Positions 44,778-55,127 of a stretch of 64,000 nucleotides of DNA are shown piece by piece; the first letter of the stretch is position 1; each line of letters opens with the position of its first letter. Position numbers and translations under genes: made by a program. Source of the DNA: Acanthamoeba castellanii str. Neff (taxonomy: Eukaryota > Discosea > Longamoebia > Acanthamoebidae). The notes beneath the pieces were generated by a model that was given only the letters and a program-made list of their open reading frames with translations, ran no database searches and had not been told where the DNA came from. The DNA is taken from the NCBI RefSeq assembly GCF_000313135.1, contig NW_004457364.1, positions 167,690 to 231,689 of the forward strand, in the 5' to 3' direction.

Positions 44778-45805
44778 ATGGAAGAAGTCAGGCAAGACAA
44801 GCTGGGCGCGTCGGTGGTGCTCCTGGCCGAGCTGGCTCCCTGGTCTGAAGTTGTGGCCACGCGTCCCTGGCCACCACCACCAGCAGGCGGTACAAGGTAC
44901 GACCCCGCCCCAATCGGCCCTTTGCCCACGCCAATTTAAATGCTTTGCGCAACCAGCACCACGGCTCGCCAGCTGGACGAAGCCGACGACGCAGCATTCG
45001 GGCCGAGCCGGCCCTTCGCCCCATCCCAGGCCATCAACGACAAGGTGGTGGCGCCCACCGCGTTTCCAGCATCGGACCCGCACTGACACTCTCTCTGCTG
45101 GCCGGTAGGTGAGTCTGTGGCGCGGCGACATCACGCGGCTCGCGGTCGACGCCATCGTCAACGCCGCACGACCGAGCCTGCTCGGCGGCGGCGGCATCGA
45201 CAAGGCCATACACCGCGTCGCCGGCCCCGGCCTGCTCGAGGAGTGCAGGCCACTGGGCGGCTGCCTCCACGGCCAGGTGCGTGTGCGGTGGTGCGTGTGC
45301 GGTGGTGCGTGTGCGTGTGCGTGTGCGGCTGATAACACGAGCGCGAGCGCAGTGCAAGGTGACGGGTGCGCACGGGCTGCCGTGTAGGCTGGTGCTCCAC
45401 ACGGTCGGACCCAACCGCGACCTGCACAGCGAGGCGGAGGGCTACCCGCTGCTCCACGCGGCCTATCGCAGCTGCCTGGCGCGGGTGGTGGAGCACGACG
45501 TGCGGTCGGTGGCGCTGAGCTGCGTCTCCACGGGGGCCTACCGCTTCCCCTCTCGCCCCGCAGCGCACGTCGCCCTCTCCACGGTCAGGAAGGTCAACAG
45601 CCCTCTGCACGACCCACCACCACAATGCCTTCCTCACCTCAGTTGTGTGCCGCGTGTGTCGTGTCGCGTGTAACAGTGGCTCGAACATGGAGACAACATG
45701 GAGAAGGTGGAGCGGATCATCTTTGCCACTTTTCTTGAGCAGGACGAGGCCATCTACACCGAGCTGATGTACAAGTTCTATTTCCCTCCTCCCACATCTT
45801 CTTGA
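44778..45805 (+). CDS. MacroD-type macrodomain protein
   Basis: After an N-terminal exon starting [20 protein letters not shown] and a linker exon ([19 protein letters not shown]), a macrodomain begins: [81 protein letters not shown] and [17 protein letters not shown]. The GD-I-T-R strand, NAA loop, GGGG(I/V)D loop and STG-Y-FP loop are those of MacroD enzymes, which remove ADP-ribose from acidic residues or bind ADP-ribose. The stop is at 45,805. Introns at about 44,895-44,955, 45,075-45,110, 45,277-45,355 and 45,580-45,673 carry GTGTGCGG-type repeats. Confidence 0.85.
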
Positions 45806-45853
45806 CAGCCCCCTTGTCAGCTGGGCATGTAATGTATGTAGTGTGGCATTTTT

Positions 45854-46645
45854 TCACATTCCAGCAGTAGTGTAGAAGTTGGTGTAGAGGCTTGTGTGGC
45901 CATAGTTGCCCATCCACTCACCAGCTGGAGCTGGTGGGAGTGATGGTGGTGGTAGTGGTAGTGGTGGAGAGGCATAGCAGGCTGGCGAGTAGCACAGCAC
46001 ATAGGAGGGAGAAGGTGGTGGTGGTGGTCCACCCCAGTAGCTGCAGCAGCAACACCCACAGCAAGGGGCCAAAGGTGGTGATGGTGATGATGGCAGCGCC
46101 AGTGGTGGTGTAGGAAGGCCAGAGGAGGGGTAGTGCAGAGGAAGAGGGTGATGAGCAGGCCCAGTCCATCGCCACCCGTCTCCATGATTGACCCAAGCCA
46201 TGCCTGGTTCAGTGTCTTCCTCTTCGTCTTCCTCTTCGCCTTCGTCTTCTTCTTCCTCCTCCTCTTCTTCGCTCTCCTGTCCCTCCTCGTTGTCGTCGTC
46301 GCATTCTTCGTCCTTGCGTTCCTCTTCTCGTTCGCTCACAGATTCTTCATCTTCGTCTCCGTCTTCTTCGCCTTCGCTCTCCTCTGCCGGTCCCTTGGCC
46401 GCATGTGGCGTCGGTGCGCTCGCTCGCTGTCCGCTGCTGCCGCCGACTTGGCTGTCGCTGGACGCTCGGTGGCGGCCGTCGCGGGAGCAGGTCCGCCCAG
46501 CTCCCGCGGCAATGGCTCCGGAGCCGCGCCCGTGGCTGCGGCGAGGGAAAGAAGTTCGGGCCTTTCCTTCTCCGTGACCAGCGTCACCGCCACTCCCTGA
46601 GCGCCTGCCCCGCACCACATGTGAATAATAATAATAAACAAACAA
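45854..46645 (-). other. Open acidic/proline-rich frame overlapping the DDX20 3' end
   Basis: A 263-codon open frame that overlaps the last DDX20 exon in another frame. It encodes an acidic run ([20 protein letters not shown] and a longer Glu stretch), then GMAWVNHGDGWRWTGPAHH and a proline/tyrosine-rich end (GGPPPPPSPSYVL ... SLYTNFYTTAGM). It may be the true C-terminal tail of DDX20, reached by a frameshift or splice near 46,430. Otherwise it is an accident of repetitive sequence in this 500-base 3' region. Confidence 0.35.
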
Positions 46646-48739
46646 TGGCTAATTACAAACAAAAAATAGAAATGAAAAATCAAAAGAGAAAATAGAATTT
46701 TAAAAAAATGGACAAGGGAGGAGGCCACGAACCGAAGCGCCCGGTGCGGCCGACGCGGTGGAGGTAGGTCTCGGCATCGTACGGCACGTCCAGGTTGACC
46801 ACCAGGTTGATCCGTTCCACGTCCACTCCACGCGCCACCTAGCCGCACATGTAACACGACACGACACGACACGACACGACACGACACGACCAACGACACG
46901 ACACGACCAACGACACGACACGACCAACGACACGACACGACGAGGTGACCAGGTGAGCCAACTGGAGCTAGCTGAAGCGTTGGTCGAAGAGGGAGGTGGA
47001 CGTACGAGGTCGGTGGAGACGAGGATGCGGAGCTTGACCTCGCGGAAGGCGGCCATGGTGTGGGCGCGGATGTGCTGCAGCTGCGCGCCCGCGAGGAACG
47101 CGGCCGGCCAGCCCCGGTCGCTCAGTCGATCCGCCAATTGCTGGCCCCTTCCCAGGGAAACCAAAGTCACCAACACCACGCACACGCACACGCACACGCA
47201 CACGCACACGCACACGCACACGCACACGCACACGAAGACCACACGACATACACGACAACACGCAACTCGTCTGTACCGTGCTTTGTCGTTGGTGAAAACG
47301 AGGGCCTGTTGGAAGGGCAGCTTGTCGAAGAGGTTCATGAGCGTCTTGGCCTTCTCGTTGAACACCATGAACGGCGTCCCCTTGCCCGGCACCACCGCGT
47401 AGTACTGCCGAATGTCTGTCGAGCCAAATATTGAATATATATAAAAATTGATATATAGTCAATATGTACAGATATTTAACCAAAAAAAAGGAGAATTATA
47501 TAAATGAAAAATGGGAAAAAGAAAGAGAGGCAAACCTTTGACGGTGAGTGTGTCGGTGGAGAGGATGATGTGCTGCGGGCTGCGCATCAGCCCGTGGAGC
47601 GTGTCGAGCAGGTCCGCGCGGTAGGTCGCCGAGAAGGCCAGCACCTGCTTCGCCTGCGGCAACACGCCCAGAATGTCTCTACAAGCTCACATGAGTGTGT
47701 GCCGTGTGTGCCGTGTGTGCCGTGTCGTGTGTGTCGTGTGTACATGTGTGCGGTCTGTGTCGTGTTGTATCGTGTGTGCGTGTGTGCCTGTGTGCGGTCT
47801 GTGTCGTGTTGTGTCGTGTGTGCGTGTGCCGTGTGTGCGTACAATGTCTGTTCGCGCAGGTTGGTGTCGAGAAGTTTGTCGGCTTCGTCCAGGACCACCA
47901 CCCGTACGCGCTGGGCCTCCACGCCATCGGCCAGCAGGGCGCGCGCCCGGCCGGGCGTGGCCACGGCGATGTGCGTCGCTCGCAGGCGCGGCGGGTCCAG
48001 CGCCTGCGGCGTGCCGCCCACAAACGCCTCGCACCGCAGGCCCTTCACGTACTTCCCTGCAATCAGCCAAGGAAAGCGGTGAGTGCACACACGCACACGC
48101 ACACGCACGACCGCACGACCGCACACGCACACGCACGACTCACGGAGAGATGACGGACCGAGGGCGCGCACGACGGCGAGGGTCTGGAGGGCGATCTCGC
48201 GGGTGGGCGCGAGCAGGAGGGCCTGGAGCGCGGGCAGGTCGGCGGAGACGGCCTCGACGGCCACCACCCCGAACACGCAGGTCTTGCCGGTACCCGACTG
48301 GGCCTGGCCGATCACGTCTACACCACGCAATCAATAAAAAAATTCAATCATAATTATGAACTAATAAATAATACAACGCTGCTGAGTACTTATAAATTAT
48401 TTAACTATTTATATTTAAATAAGAAAAATAAATAGATATAAATCGCATGATGAGGGGCACGATGATGAGGGGCGTACCAACGCCGCAGCGGGCGATGGGG
48501 ATGGCACGGAGCTGGATGGGTGAGGGGCGGAGGTAGCCCGCCTGGGTGAGGCCGCGCACCACCGCTGGCGACAGCAGCAGACCAGAAAAGTCCACCCCAC
48601 CACCGCCATTTTCTCTGCCGTCGTCCGCCTGCGGTTTCTGCCTCTCCTTCTCCCCTCCTTCTTCCCCACCCCTTGCCACGGAGATCACCGCCCCTTCTTC
48701 CGCTGCAGCTTCGTCCATCCAGCCCAACCAATCTCGCAC
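46336..48739 (-). CDS. DDX20: DEAD-box RNA helicase DDX20/Gemin3
   Basis: The start [18 protein letters not shown] leads, after a Glu/Arg-rich linker, to [20 protein letters not shown], then [17 protein letters not shown] (Q motif region), [12 protein letters not shown] (motif I), [12 protein letters not shown] (Ia), [35 protein letters not shown] (II), [16 protein letters not shown] (III), QQALVFTND (IV), [27 protein letters not shown] (V) and [15 protein letters not shown] (VI). IARCGxD, CVFG and GGTP are typical of DDX20, a partner of SMN in snRNP assembly. In the frame that enters the last exon the protein ends [15 protein letters not shown] at 46,336, shorter than animal DDX20. An intron at about 46,857-46,940 is an (ACACG)n array. 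The upstream neighbour WDR25 ends 61 bases before the start. Confidence 0.9.
47177..47236. repeat. (ACACGC)n hexamer array in a DDX20 intron
   Basis: Ten tandem units on the plus strand between the exons encoding [11 protein letters not shown] and [10 protein letters not shown]. Same unit as in introns of the RasGEF and LRR-PH genes. Confidence 0.9.
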
Positions 48740-48799
48740 CTTTTCCCTATCTTTTCTTGAATGTGTATTTATCTTTATCTTTATCTTTAGTTTTTTGCC

Positions 48800-51139
48800 T
48801 CAGTGATCGCCGAGCAGGAGCACGGATCCGTCCCAGCCGCACGCGGCCATCACCTGCGGATGAAGCGGATGGAAGGCGACGTGCGTGCAGGCTTCGTTCG
48901 TTGCCAGGCCGCCGTTGGTGGTGGTCGTGGCGTTGATGTCGGTCGGCAGAGAGCGGCGAATGCTGAGCGTCTTGATGGGCTTCCCGGAGGACCACGAGTA
49001 GAGGTGGAGGGAGCCGTCGGCAGAGCCGGTGGCCACGAGCGAGCCATCGGGGCTAATGTCGCACTCGATGCGGAAGCCCTCCACCTGGTGCCCTTCGAAT
49101 CTCTGCACGTCCCACATGGCTCTTAGTGGTGTGCGTGTGCGGTGGTGCGTGTGCGGTGGTGCGTGTGCGGTGGTGCGTGTGCGGTGGTGCGTGTGCGGTG
49201 GTGCGTGTGCGGTGGTGCGTGTGCGGTGGTGCGTGTGCGTGTGCGTGTGGCGACCGACCTTGTACTTGTTGAGCTTGAACGGCGGCTGAGACGAGAAGAT
49301 GGCGATGTAGCCGGCGTTGGACTGGGCCACGAAATGGGCGCCGTCGGGGTGGACCCTCAGCGAGGGACATGTGTAGGCCTCCTGGTAGACTTGGTTCGAC
49401 AGCACCGTGCCCTGCGCAGAAGAAGCGTAAGCCACCAGCTGTGGAGAAGGCCGTGATCAAGGAGAGCGTACATGGTTGAAGTCCCAAACAAGGATTGACT
49501 TGTCTATGGAATTGCGCTTGGTGATATCTGACGATGTCACGAACTGAGTCCCTCCGTGCAGCCACTCAATCGCCTGCACAGATCCAAAGATACCCTTGTA
49601 CTGCGCAACCACACTGGCGAACAGATTTTAGCGATTTTCCACAAGAAAAAGAAAAAACATCACAAAAGATGATATCGCCCCACCCAGATTTGAACTGGGG
49701 TCCCAGGTACCAGAAACCTATATGCTGCCAACTACACCATGAGGCGCTCTTCTTTTTTTAGGTGAAGTTTTGCTTGTTTTCCTTTTTTCTGTGATGGGCG
49801 TGAAGAAGGTAGTGCAGGAGAGAAGCAGGTACCTGTTGGAGCGTGAGTCCCAGCACACGACGCCGTGGCGGTACCCACCGGCCAAGAAGACGTCTGGCTG
49901 CTCCGGATGCCAGTTGACCGTGGTGATCATTTCTTTGTGCTTGAACGACTGCACACCCACCAGTCACGCATACGTGTGTGAGACACACGACACACACACA
50001 CACACGACACACACACACACACACGACACACACACACACACACAGGGTGAGCAAGGAGGTGCGGCGAACGTGTATGGGAGTGCAGGTCTCGAGGTCGGTT
50101 AGTAGCGCGGTCTTGTCGAAGCTTCCGGAGAGGAGGCGCGTGTTGTCGGCGTTCCATCGGACGTCCATGACCGCCTCGGTGTGGTCGCGCAGCGTGGCGA
50201 CGCAGCCCGGCGTCTGGCTCACCGCCGGGAACGTGTCCCACACCCGGATCGTCTTGTCCATCGACGCTGTTGCTATGAAGACGCCTGCGATCCGCAACAC
50301 GACACGACGCAACACACGCACGCACCGCACACGCACAACACACACGATCCGAGTGAGCACGTGCAAAGGAGGCGACAATGGTGGAGGTGAGAGTGGAAGG
50401 CACCATGTGTGGAGGACCAGCGGCAGGTGTTGACGGGAGCCGTGTGGAGCCCCGAGAAGCGGTGGGTGATGCGCTGCACGAGCCTCGTCTCGGTCGCCGC
50501 CGACTTCTGTGGGCGCCGCGTGCGGTTGAAGAGGGTCGAGGGCAACCGCGGCTGCACCAGGCGCGCCGTGCACGACGACAACGACGTTGACGTAGACGTA
50601 GACGAAGCAGAAGTTGACGATGAAGACGGTGGCGGGGTTGGGGCGAGTAGCGGCAACGTAGAGGAAGGGGCGGTAGATGTCGAAGACGGAGATGAAGACG
50701 AAGATGGCTTCTCGTCCTCGCCGTGTAGAAGGGGAAGGTGAAAAAAGCTGGATGCTCCTTGATGTCGCGTCCTCTTGGCCTCGTAGGGCCGCAGGCTGCT
50801 GGAAGGTGGCTGAGCGGGGCCTCGCGGCTGATGTGGCTCGGGCAGGGCCTCTGCAGCCCCAGTCCATTTCCTCTTGACGCTGGGACCCACGCAGGGATCG
50901 GGACCCACTTCGGGATAGTAGCAAACGTTAGCGCCTCGCTGGTGCTGTTGGAACAGGAGGCGATATTGATCCATCGCCCCCGCTGCCTGCGAGGCGAAGA
51001 AATTTGATGGATTGTGTGTTTGGCCATAGAGCGTGGGGGCGAGCGGCGGCGGGGCTGAATCCGGGAGAGAAGGGACTGGCACTAGACCCATCTCATCTTC
51101 CTCCTCACCAGTGCCGTAGGCACCCAGCAAGCTGTCCAT
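48800..51139 (-). CDS. WDR25: WD40-repeat protein WDR25
   Basis: The start MDSLLGAYGTGEEEDEMGLV opens a Ser/Pro-rich N-terminal region of about 220 residues. Then come WD repeats: GVFIATASMDKTIRVWDTFP, HTEAVMDVRWNADNTRLLSG with SFDKTALLTDLET, ITTVNWHPEQPDVFLAGGYR, GSVQAIEWLHGGTQFVTSSD, KRNSIDKSILVWDF, CPSLRVHPDGAHFVAQSNAG, and FEGHQVEGFRIECDISPDGS. The last reads VMAACGWDGSVLLLGDH, stop 48,800. The SMDKT-WD, LSG-FDKTALLTDLET and EGHQVEG patterns are those of WDR25, a relative of splicing factor PRP17. The intron at 49,614-49,832 contains a tRNA-Gln gene on the same strand. Another intron has a 14-base tandem repeat (49,132-49,240). Confidence 0.9.
49132..49240. repeat. 14-bp tandem repeat (TGGTGCGTGTGCGG)n
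   Basis: Seven to eight units within a WDR25 intron. Single or double units of the same sequence occur in introns at 8,850, 18,570, 26,115 and 45,285, in genes of both orientations. Confidence 0.9.
49676..49746 (-). tRNA. tRNA-Gln (CUG), inside a WDR25 intron
   Basis: The minus strand folds as a tRNA: acceptor CGCCTCA pairs with TGGGGCG, anticodon stem TAGGT/ACCTG (with one T-G pair) holds loop TTCTGGT with anticodon CTG, and the T arm is CCCAG TTCAAAT CTGGG. The A box is close to GTGTAGTTGGC and the B box to GTTCAAATC. It is identical to the copies at 57,518 and 60,292, including the base before it (G) and several after it. It sits in the intron between the RSNR and SVVAQYKG exons on the same strand as WDR25. 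A T-rich stretch follows (ATCTTTTGTG). Confidence 0.93.
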
Positions 51140-51218
51140 CTATCGCTGTAAAATCTGATCTGATGAATAGAAAGTGATTTTCTACGCCCCAAAAACTTCG
51201 AGGAAGTCTGAAAAACAA

Positions 51219-52193
51219 TCAACATGCATGTTCGAGCTGACTGAAGGAAGCTTGGCCAGCAACGAGCTGCAAAATGTACATAGGGTGGAAAAGAGGTGGT
51301 TTGTTGTTCTCACGACGAAGGGGCCGCCAACGCTGCACTAGCATGGATGCATGGCCTCCAGGACGGGGATGTTGGTGATGAGGCTTACGGTGCCGGTGAA
51401 CCGAGCCCAGTAGCGCGTTCCAATCGACAGGCTGAGATCGGGCCGCTCCTCGAGCACCTCCACGCGAACGCCCCACGGCTCCTTGCACACGATCTTAGCC
51501 TCCACCTGCGCGAGAGAAACCCGTCAGTATAAAGAATTGTGTGCAGCGTAGAGGATGGAACACATTGCGTACCGATTGTTGTGAGTCGCAAAAGCGCAAG
51601 ATGATGTGTCGCGCTCGCGGGATGTCCCTTGCGTCAGGCTTCTTCTGGACCACTCTCTGGTGCTTGGTCGACTTGTCCATCTCGTGCGAGGCAGGGAAGG
51701 AAACGATAACGGTCGAGCTGCGCTCCTCGCGCGGTCGATGCTGCTGTCGAAGATCAGGATGCGCTTCATCTTCATCGTCCGATGAGTCGTTGAGCTCCTC
51801 CTCCTCGCCCACTTCCTCCTCCTCCTCATCATCGTCTACGGAATCCCATTTGCGCTTCTGATGGAGCGTCGTCTTGTTCTGATGCCCAGCGTCGGGGCGA
51901 TGCTTCTTTGAGGGGGAGCAAAATTCCATCAGATCTGTCGTAGATGTAGACATGGCGCTCGACATGAAACCGTGCTCCTGCGACCCATTCGATTGATCCG
52001 AGGTCGAAAAAGTAGCCGAAGCAGAGAAGGGCGAAGATGACGCAGAGGAAGGAAGGAAATGTTCAGGCGTGACCACAATGCTCTCGAAAAGGCTCCGTGA
52101 CCTCACCACGCCCACCACGGGCGATCGAACATCGGCGCTCATCAATGATGGCGAAGAAGCAAGCTGTGGTGGGTGGTAGCCGAGGTAGTCCAT
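51219..52193 (-). CDS. Hypothetical serine/acidic-rich protein
   Basis: The start MDYLGYHPPQLASSPSLMSA at 52,193 lies divergent to the DNAJC12 start (52,454). A Ser-rich first half contains PEHFLPSSASSSPFSASATF and a basic patch SPSKKHRPDAGHQNK, then an acidic run DDDEEEEEVGEEEELND. The better-structured part reads RHIILRFCDSQQS, VEAKIVCKEPWGVRVEVLEE and SLSIGTRYWARFTGT, over introns at about 51,575-51,507 and 51,390-51,270. With the last intron (donor GTAAGCC, acceptor TTTTGCAG) the protein ends ASFSQLEHAC at 51,219; without it, at 51,339 after EAMHPC. No family recognised. A nuclear location is plausible from the basic and acidic patches. Confidence 0.65.
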
Positions 52194-52453
52194 TCGTGAG
52201 GTGCACTCGATTGTGAACGCACGCCACTCCTTCTTTCTTTCTCGCCAACTCTTCACAAATCCTTTTATAAATGATTTTTGACCTAGCCGTTACACAATCT
52301 GGCCAACCGGAAATCGAATATCTCCTCGTTCTGCCCCAATGGGCTTGCGCGATTATTTCTTCGTAAAATTTGATAACATTCGCGACATTCCTTCGAAGTT
52401 CTGTATCCTTTATCTTTTCTTTTACAACTTTTTCAATTTTGTTTGACAACAAG

Positions 52454-53099
52454 ATGAGCGGGGTCGCGCAGCCACACCCGGACTTGAACATGGCCAACAT
52501 CCTCACAAGAAACAACATGGATGACTTCTACGGCGCTCTAGGGGCCGATCCGAACAGCACGCGCGAGCAAATCGTGGCCGAATTCAAAGCACGCGTCCGC
52601 GTACGCCGCCTCCCACAGAACTAATCGTTTATTGTTCAACTCATTTGTGTGTTTGCAGGTACCATAGGACCAGGACTATTTTTATTATTTTTATTATTTA
52701 ATTTATTTTATTTATCTGCAGGGCGTGCACCCGGATCGACAGCAGACAAGCCAGGACGAGGGCCAGCACGCAGCGGAGCAGTTTGCGCGGCTGCACCGGG
52801 CCTACGAGGTGCTGAGCGACCCCGAGTCACGGGCCAAGTACGACCGCTACCTGGCCGCCGGCCTCAACCTGTCCTACGACACCTGGCTCGGTACACCCAC
52901 CCACTCCACCCACACCACACTCCACTCGCAACTGTGCTCACTCACCTTGCGTTTATGTGCCTGTGCGGTCGTGCGTGTGCGTTTTTGCGGCCGTGTGTTG
53001 TGTACAGACATGCAGCAGCATCAGCGGGTCATGCACTGGGCCATCCCCAAGAAGAAGCCCACCCTGGACCAGGAGCCCTTCCGGCCGCCACCCCAGTGA
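52454..53099 (+). CDS. DNAJC12: J-domain co-chaperone, DNAJC12-like
   Basis: Three exons. The start MSGVAQPHPDLNMANILTRN is followed by MDDFYGALGADPNSTREQIV (helix I), EFKAR (helix II), GVHPDRQQTS with the HPD motif, EQFARLHRAYEVLSDPESRA (helix III) and KYDRYLAAGLNLSYDTWL. The last exon reads MQQHQRVMHWAIPKKKPTLD, and the MHW motif with the lysines after it matches the C-terminal region specific to DNAJC12. J proteins stimulate Hsp70; DNAJC12 helps fold aromatic amino acid hydroxylases in animals, though whether that holds here is unknown. The stop is at 53,099. The acceptor before GVHPD lies at the end of an AT-rich intron (52,599-52,721). Confidence 0.87.
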
Positions 53100-53425
53100 C
53101 TGGCCAGGTACGCACGCCAGCGCTGATGCGACTCACGCAACCCACACGACACACACACGCAACCCACACGACACACACGACACACACACACACACACACG
53201 AGAGAGAGAGAATCACGCGTGATCGTTGTTTTAAAGCATTCAAATTACAAAATCGTACTCTGCGACGACGAGGAGGAAAGAGAGTTAGGGTTGGCTCTGG
53301 TACGGGGCGTGGTCTCACGCGTTCTTCTCGTTTTCGCTCTTTGGTGTTCGTTATCGTGTTCGTGTTCGTCGTGGTGGAGGTGGTGGTGTGAAGCCGCAGG
53401 TGGTGCCCAGGTGGAGCGGCCTCGC
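53100..53425. other. Convergent intergenic region
   Basis: It separates DNAJC12 from the RGS gene. It holds CA/CG simple repeats (53,140-53,205), a short GA run and a GT-rich stretch (53,330-53,395). I see no gene in it. Confidence 0.7.
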
Positions 53426-54875
53426 TTAGCTCAGGATGCAACAGCCCTTGTTGGCCGCCACAGCCGCCGCGGCCAACTCGAAGGCCTCGTCGTCGCCCCT
53501 CGTGAAGCTTTCCCCCCGCTTCCGGGCCGTCAGCAGACCCGCGATGTCCCGATTCTCTGCACGCGTGCGCCCACCATTAGCACTCATCGCCACCGCACAC
53601 GCCGCACGACACTCATCACACCACACCACACCACACCACACCACACCACACCACACCACACCACACCACACTCACCACACGACACGACACGCATGTATGT
53701 ACGCGTACCTTTATACATTTTATACAAGTCGCTTCGGAGGAAGTAGTCGAAGGTGCCGTGGACGAGGAGGAGGAAGATGGACTTCTGGGCCGAGGTGAAG
53801 GTCTCCCGGCTCGGGTGGAGCATGCCGGCGGTGACCTCCTCCCGCAGCTTGTGGCTCAGGTTGACCTCGAACGGCGAGTCGGCCAGGATGTACTGCTCGA
53901 AGATGGCACGCGCACGCGCCTCCTGCTCCTCCGGCGTTTCGAGCTTCATGTAGTCCTCCACCTCCAACCTGCACACACGACACACAACGTAAGCACGACA
54001 CACACGCAACGCCGCACACGACACGACACGACACGACACGACACGACACGACACGACACGACACGACACGACACACACACGAACCAAAAGAGGAGGTTTT
54101 CGGCGCAGTGTCGCTTGCGGAGGAACTGGAGGAAGATGGTGCGTGCGTTGTCGTCGCGCAGGATGCAGTTGAGGAAGTACTCCTTGCTCATCTCCACCTC
54201 GAGCTCGGCGAGCCGCGCTGGGTTGAGGGGCTCGCTGGCGGGGGCTGCGGCGGTGGTTGAGGTGGTGGTGGAGGAGGGCTTGAGCTTAGCCAGGGTGTGG
54301 ACCAGCGCCGAGGTGGCGGAGGGAGAAGAAGAAAAAGATGAAGATGCCCGTTGAGATTTTGTAGAAGAAGATGAAGAAGAAAAAGATGAAGAAGACGAAG
54401 ACGCTGTCCGGGTGATAGAGATGGTGGGCAGCGGGGGGGAGGCGGGGGTGTGGCGCGGCGAGGGCGAGGGCGATGATCGTGGAGATGAAGAAGATGAAGA
54501 AGATGATGATCGAGAGCTTCGGCGGATGAGGTTGACGTTTAGTGTGGAGGGGTCGTTCTTCTTGCCGTTGCAGAACGAGCTCGCCCGCGCCCGTCCTTCG
54601 ATGATGGCCTTCTTCTCCCGGGAGATGTCGATCCCCATGCCTTCCGATCGTTCGTCACAGGTGTGGCTGTTGGCGCGATCCTTCTTGTGTCTCTTCTTCT
54701 TGATGTGGTCGTTATTATTACTACTATCATCCTTGTCTGTCTTCTTCTCCTCGCCCGCCCCCTTTGAAGATGATGATGCTGACGAAGTGGAGCTTGTTCT
54801 CTCCTTCTTGGACTTGTGAGCCGAGAGCCCCCCGGAACTCTCTGCTGCCTCCTCTTCCATCATCCACCGCCCCAA
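53426..54875 (-). CDS. RGS-domain protein
   Basis: The start MGRWMMEEEAAESSGGLSAH opens a long Ser/Lys-rich low-complexity region (about 210 residues). The RGS domain follows: ELEVEMSKEYFLNCILRDDN, FLQFLRKRHCAENLLFW, RLEVEDYMKLETPEEQEARA, IFEQYILADSPFEVNLSHKL and IFLLLVHGTFDYFLRSDLYK with MYK. This is the nine-helix box that speeds GTP hydrolysis on G-alpha subunits. The C-terminus ends ANKGCCILS, a CaaX-like box (CILS, with a second Cys before it) that suggests prenylation and membrane anchoring. Introns at about 54,085-53,972 and 53,708-53,560 are made of ACACG and CACAC repeats. The stop is at 53,426. Confidence 0.88.
53611..53672. repeat. (CCACA)n pentamer array
   Basis: About 12 tandem units in the intron before the last RGS-gene exon. 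A separate (ACACG)n array lies at 54,018-54,072 in the previous intron. Confidence 0.9.
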
Positions 54876-55127
54876 AGTGGAAGCTTCAGGCAGTGAGGGC
54901 GATCTTCTGCTTCTGCTTCTTCTTCTTCTTCGCCCGGGCTATCACCTGGTGTCTTGCCAGCAGACACGGTCATGTCTGTGTTTGGGCAATGGTCAACTCC
55001 TTTTTAGGAACCGAAGCAACCGCAACCAGAATTTGGGTTTGGTTTTTTGATTTGGGCAAACAAAAGGGAAAAGGCCTGGATCGGGAGAAAACAAGGGGTG
55101 TTACAGGTCCCACGTTGTGCGAGGGTG

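Noticed and set aside
46188..46577. Ser-rich plus-strand frame opposite the DDX20 tail
   Set aside because: Antisense of the acidic stretch; Glu codons GAA/GAG give TTC/CTC, read here as Ser/Phe/Leu. No independent support.
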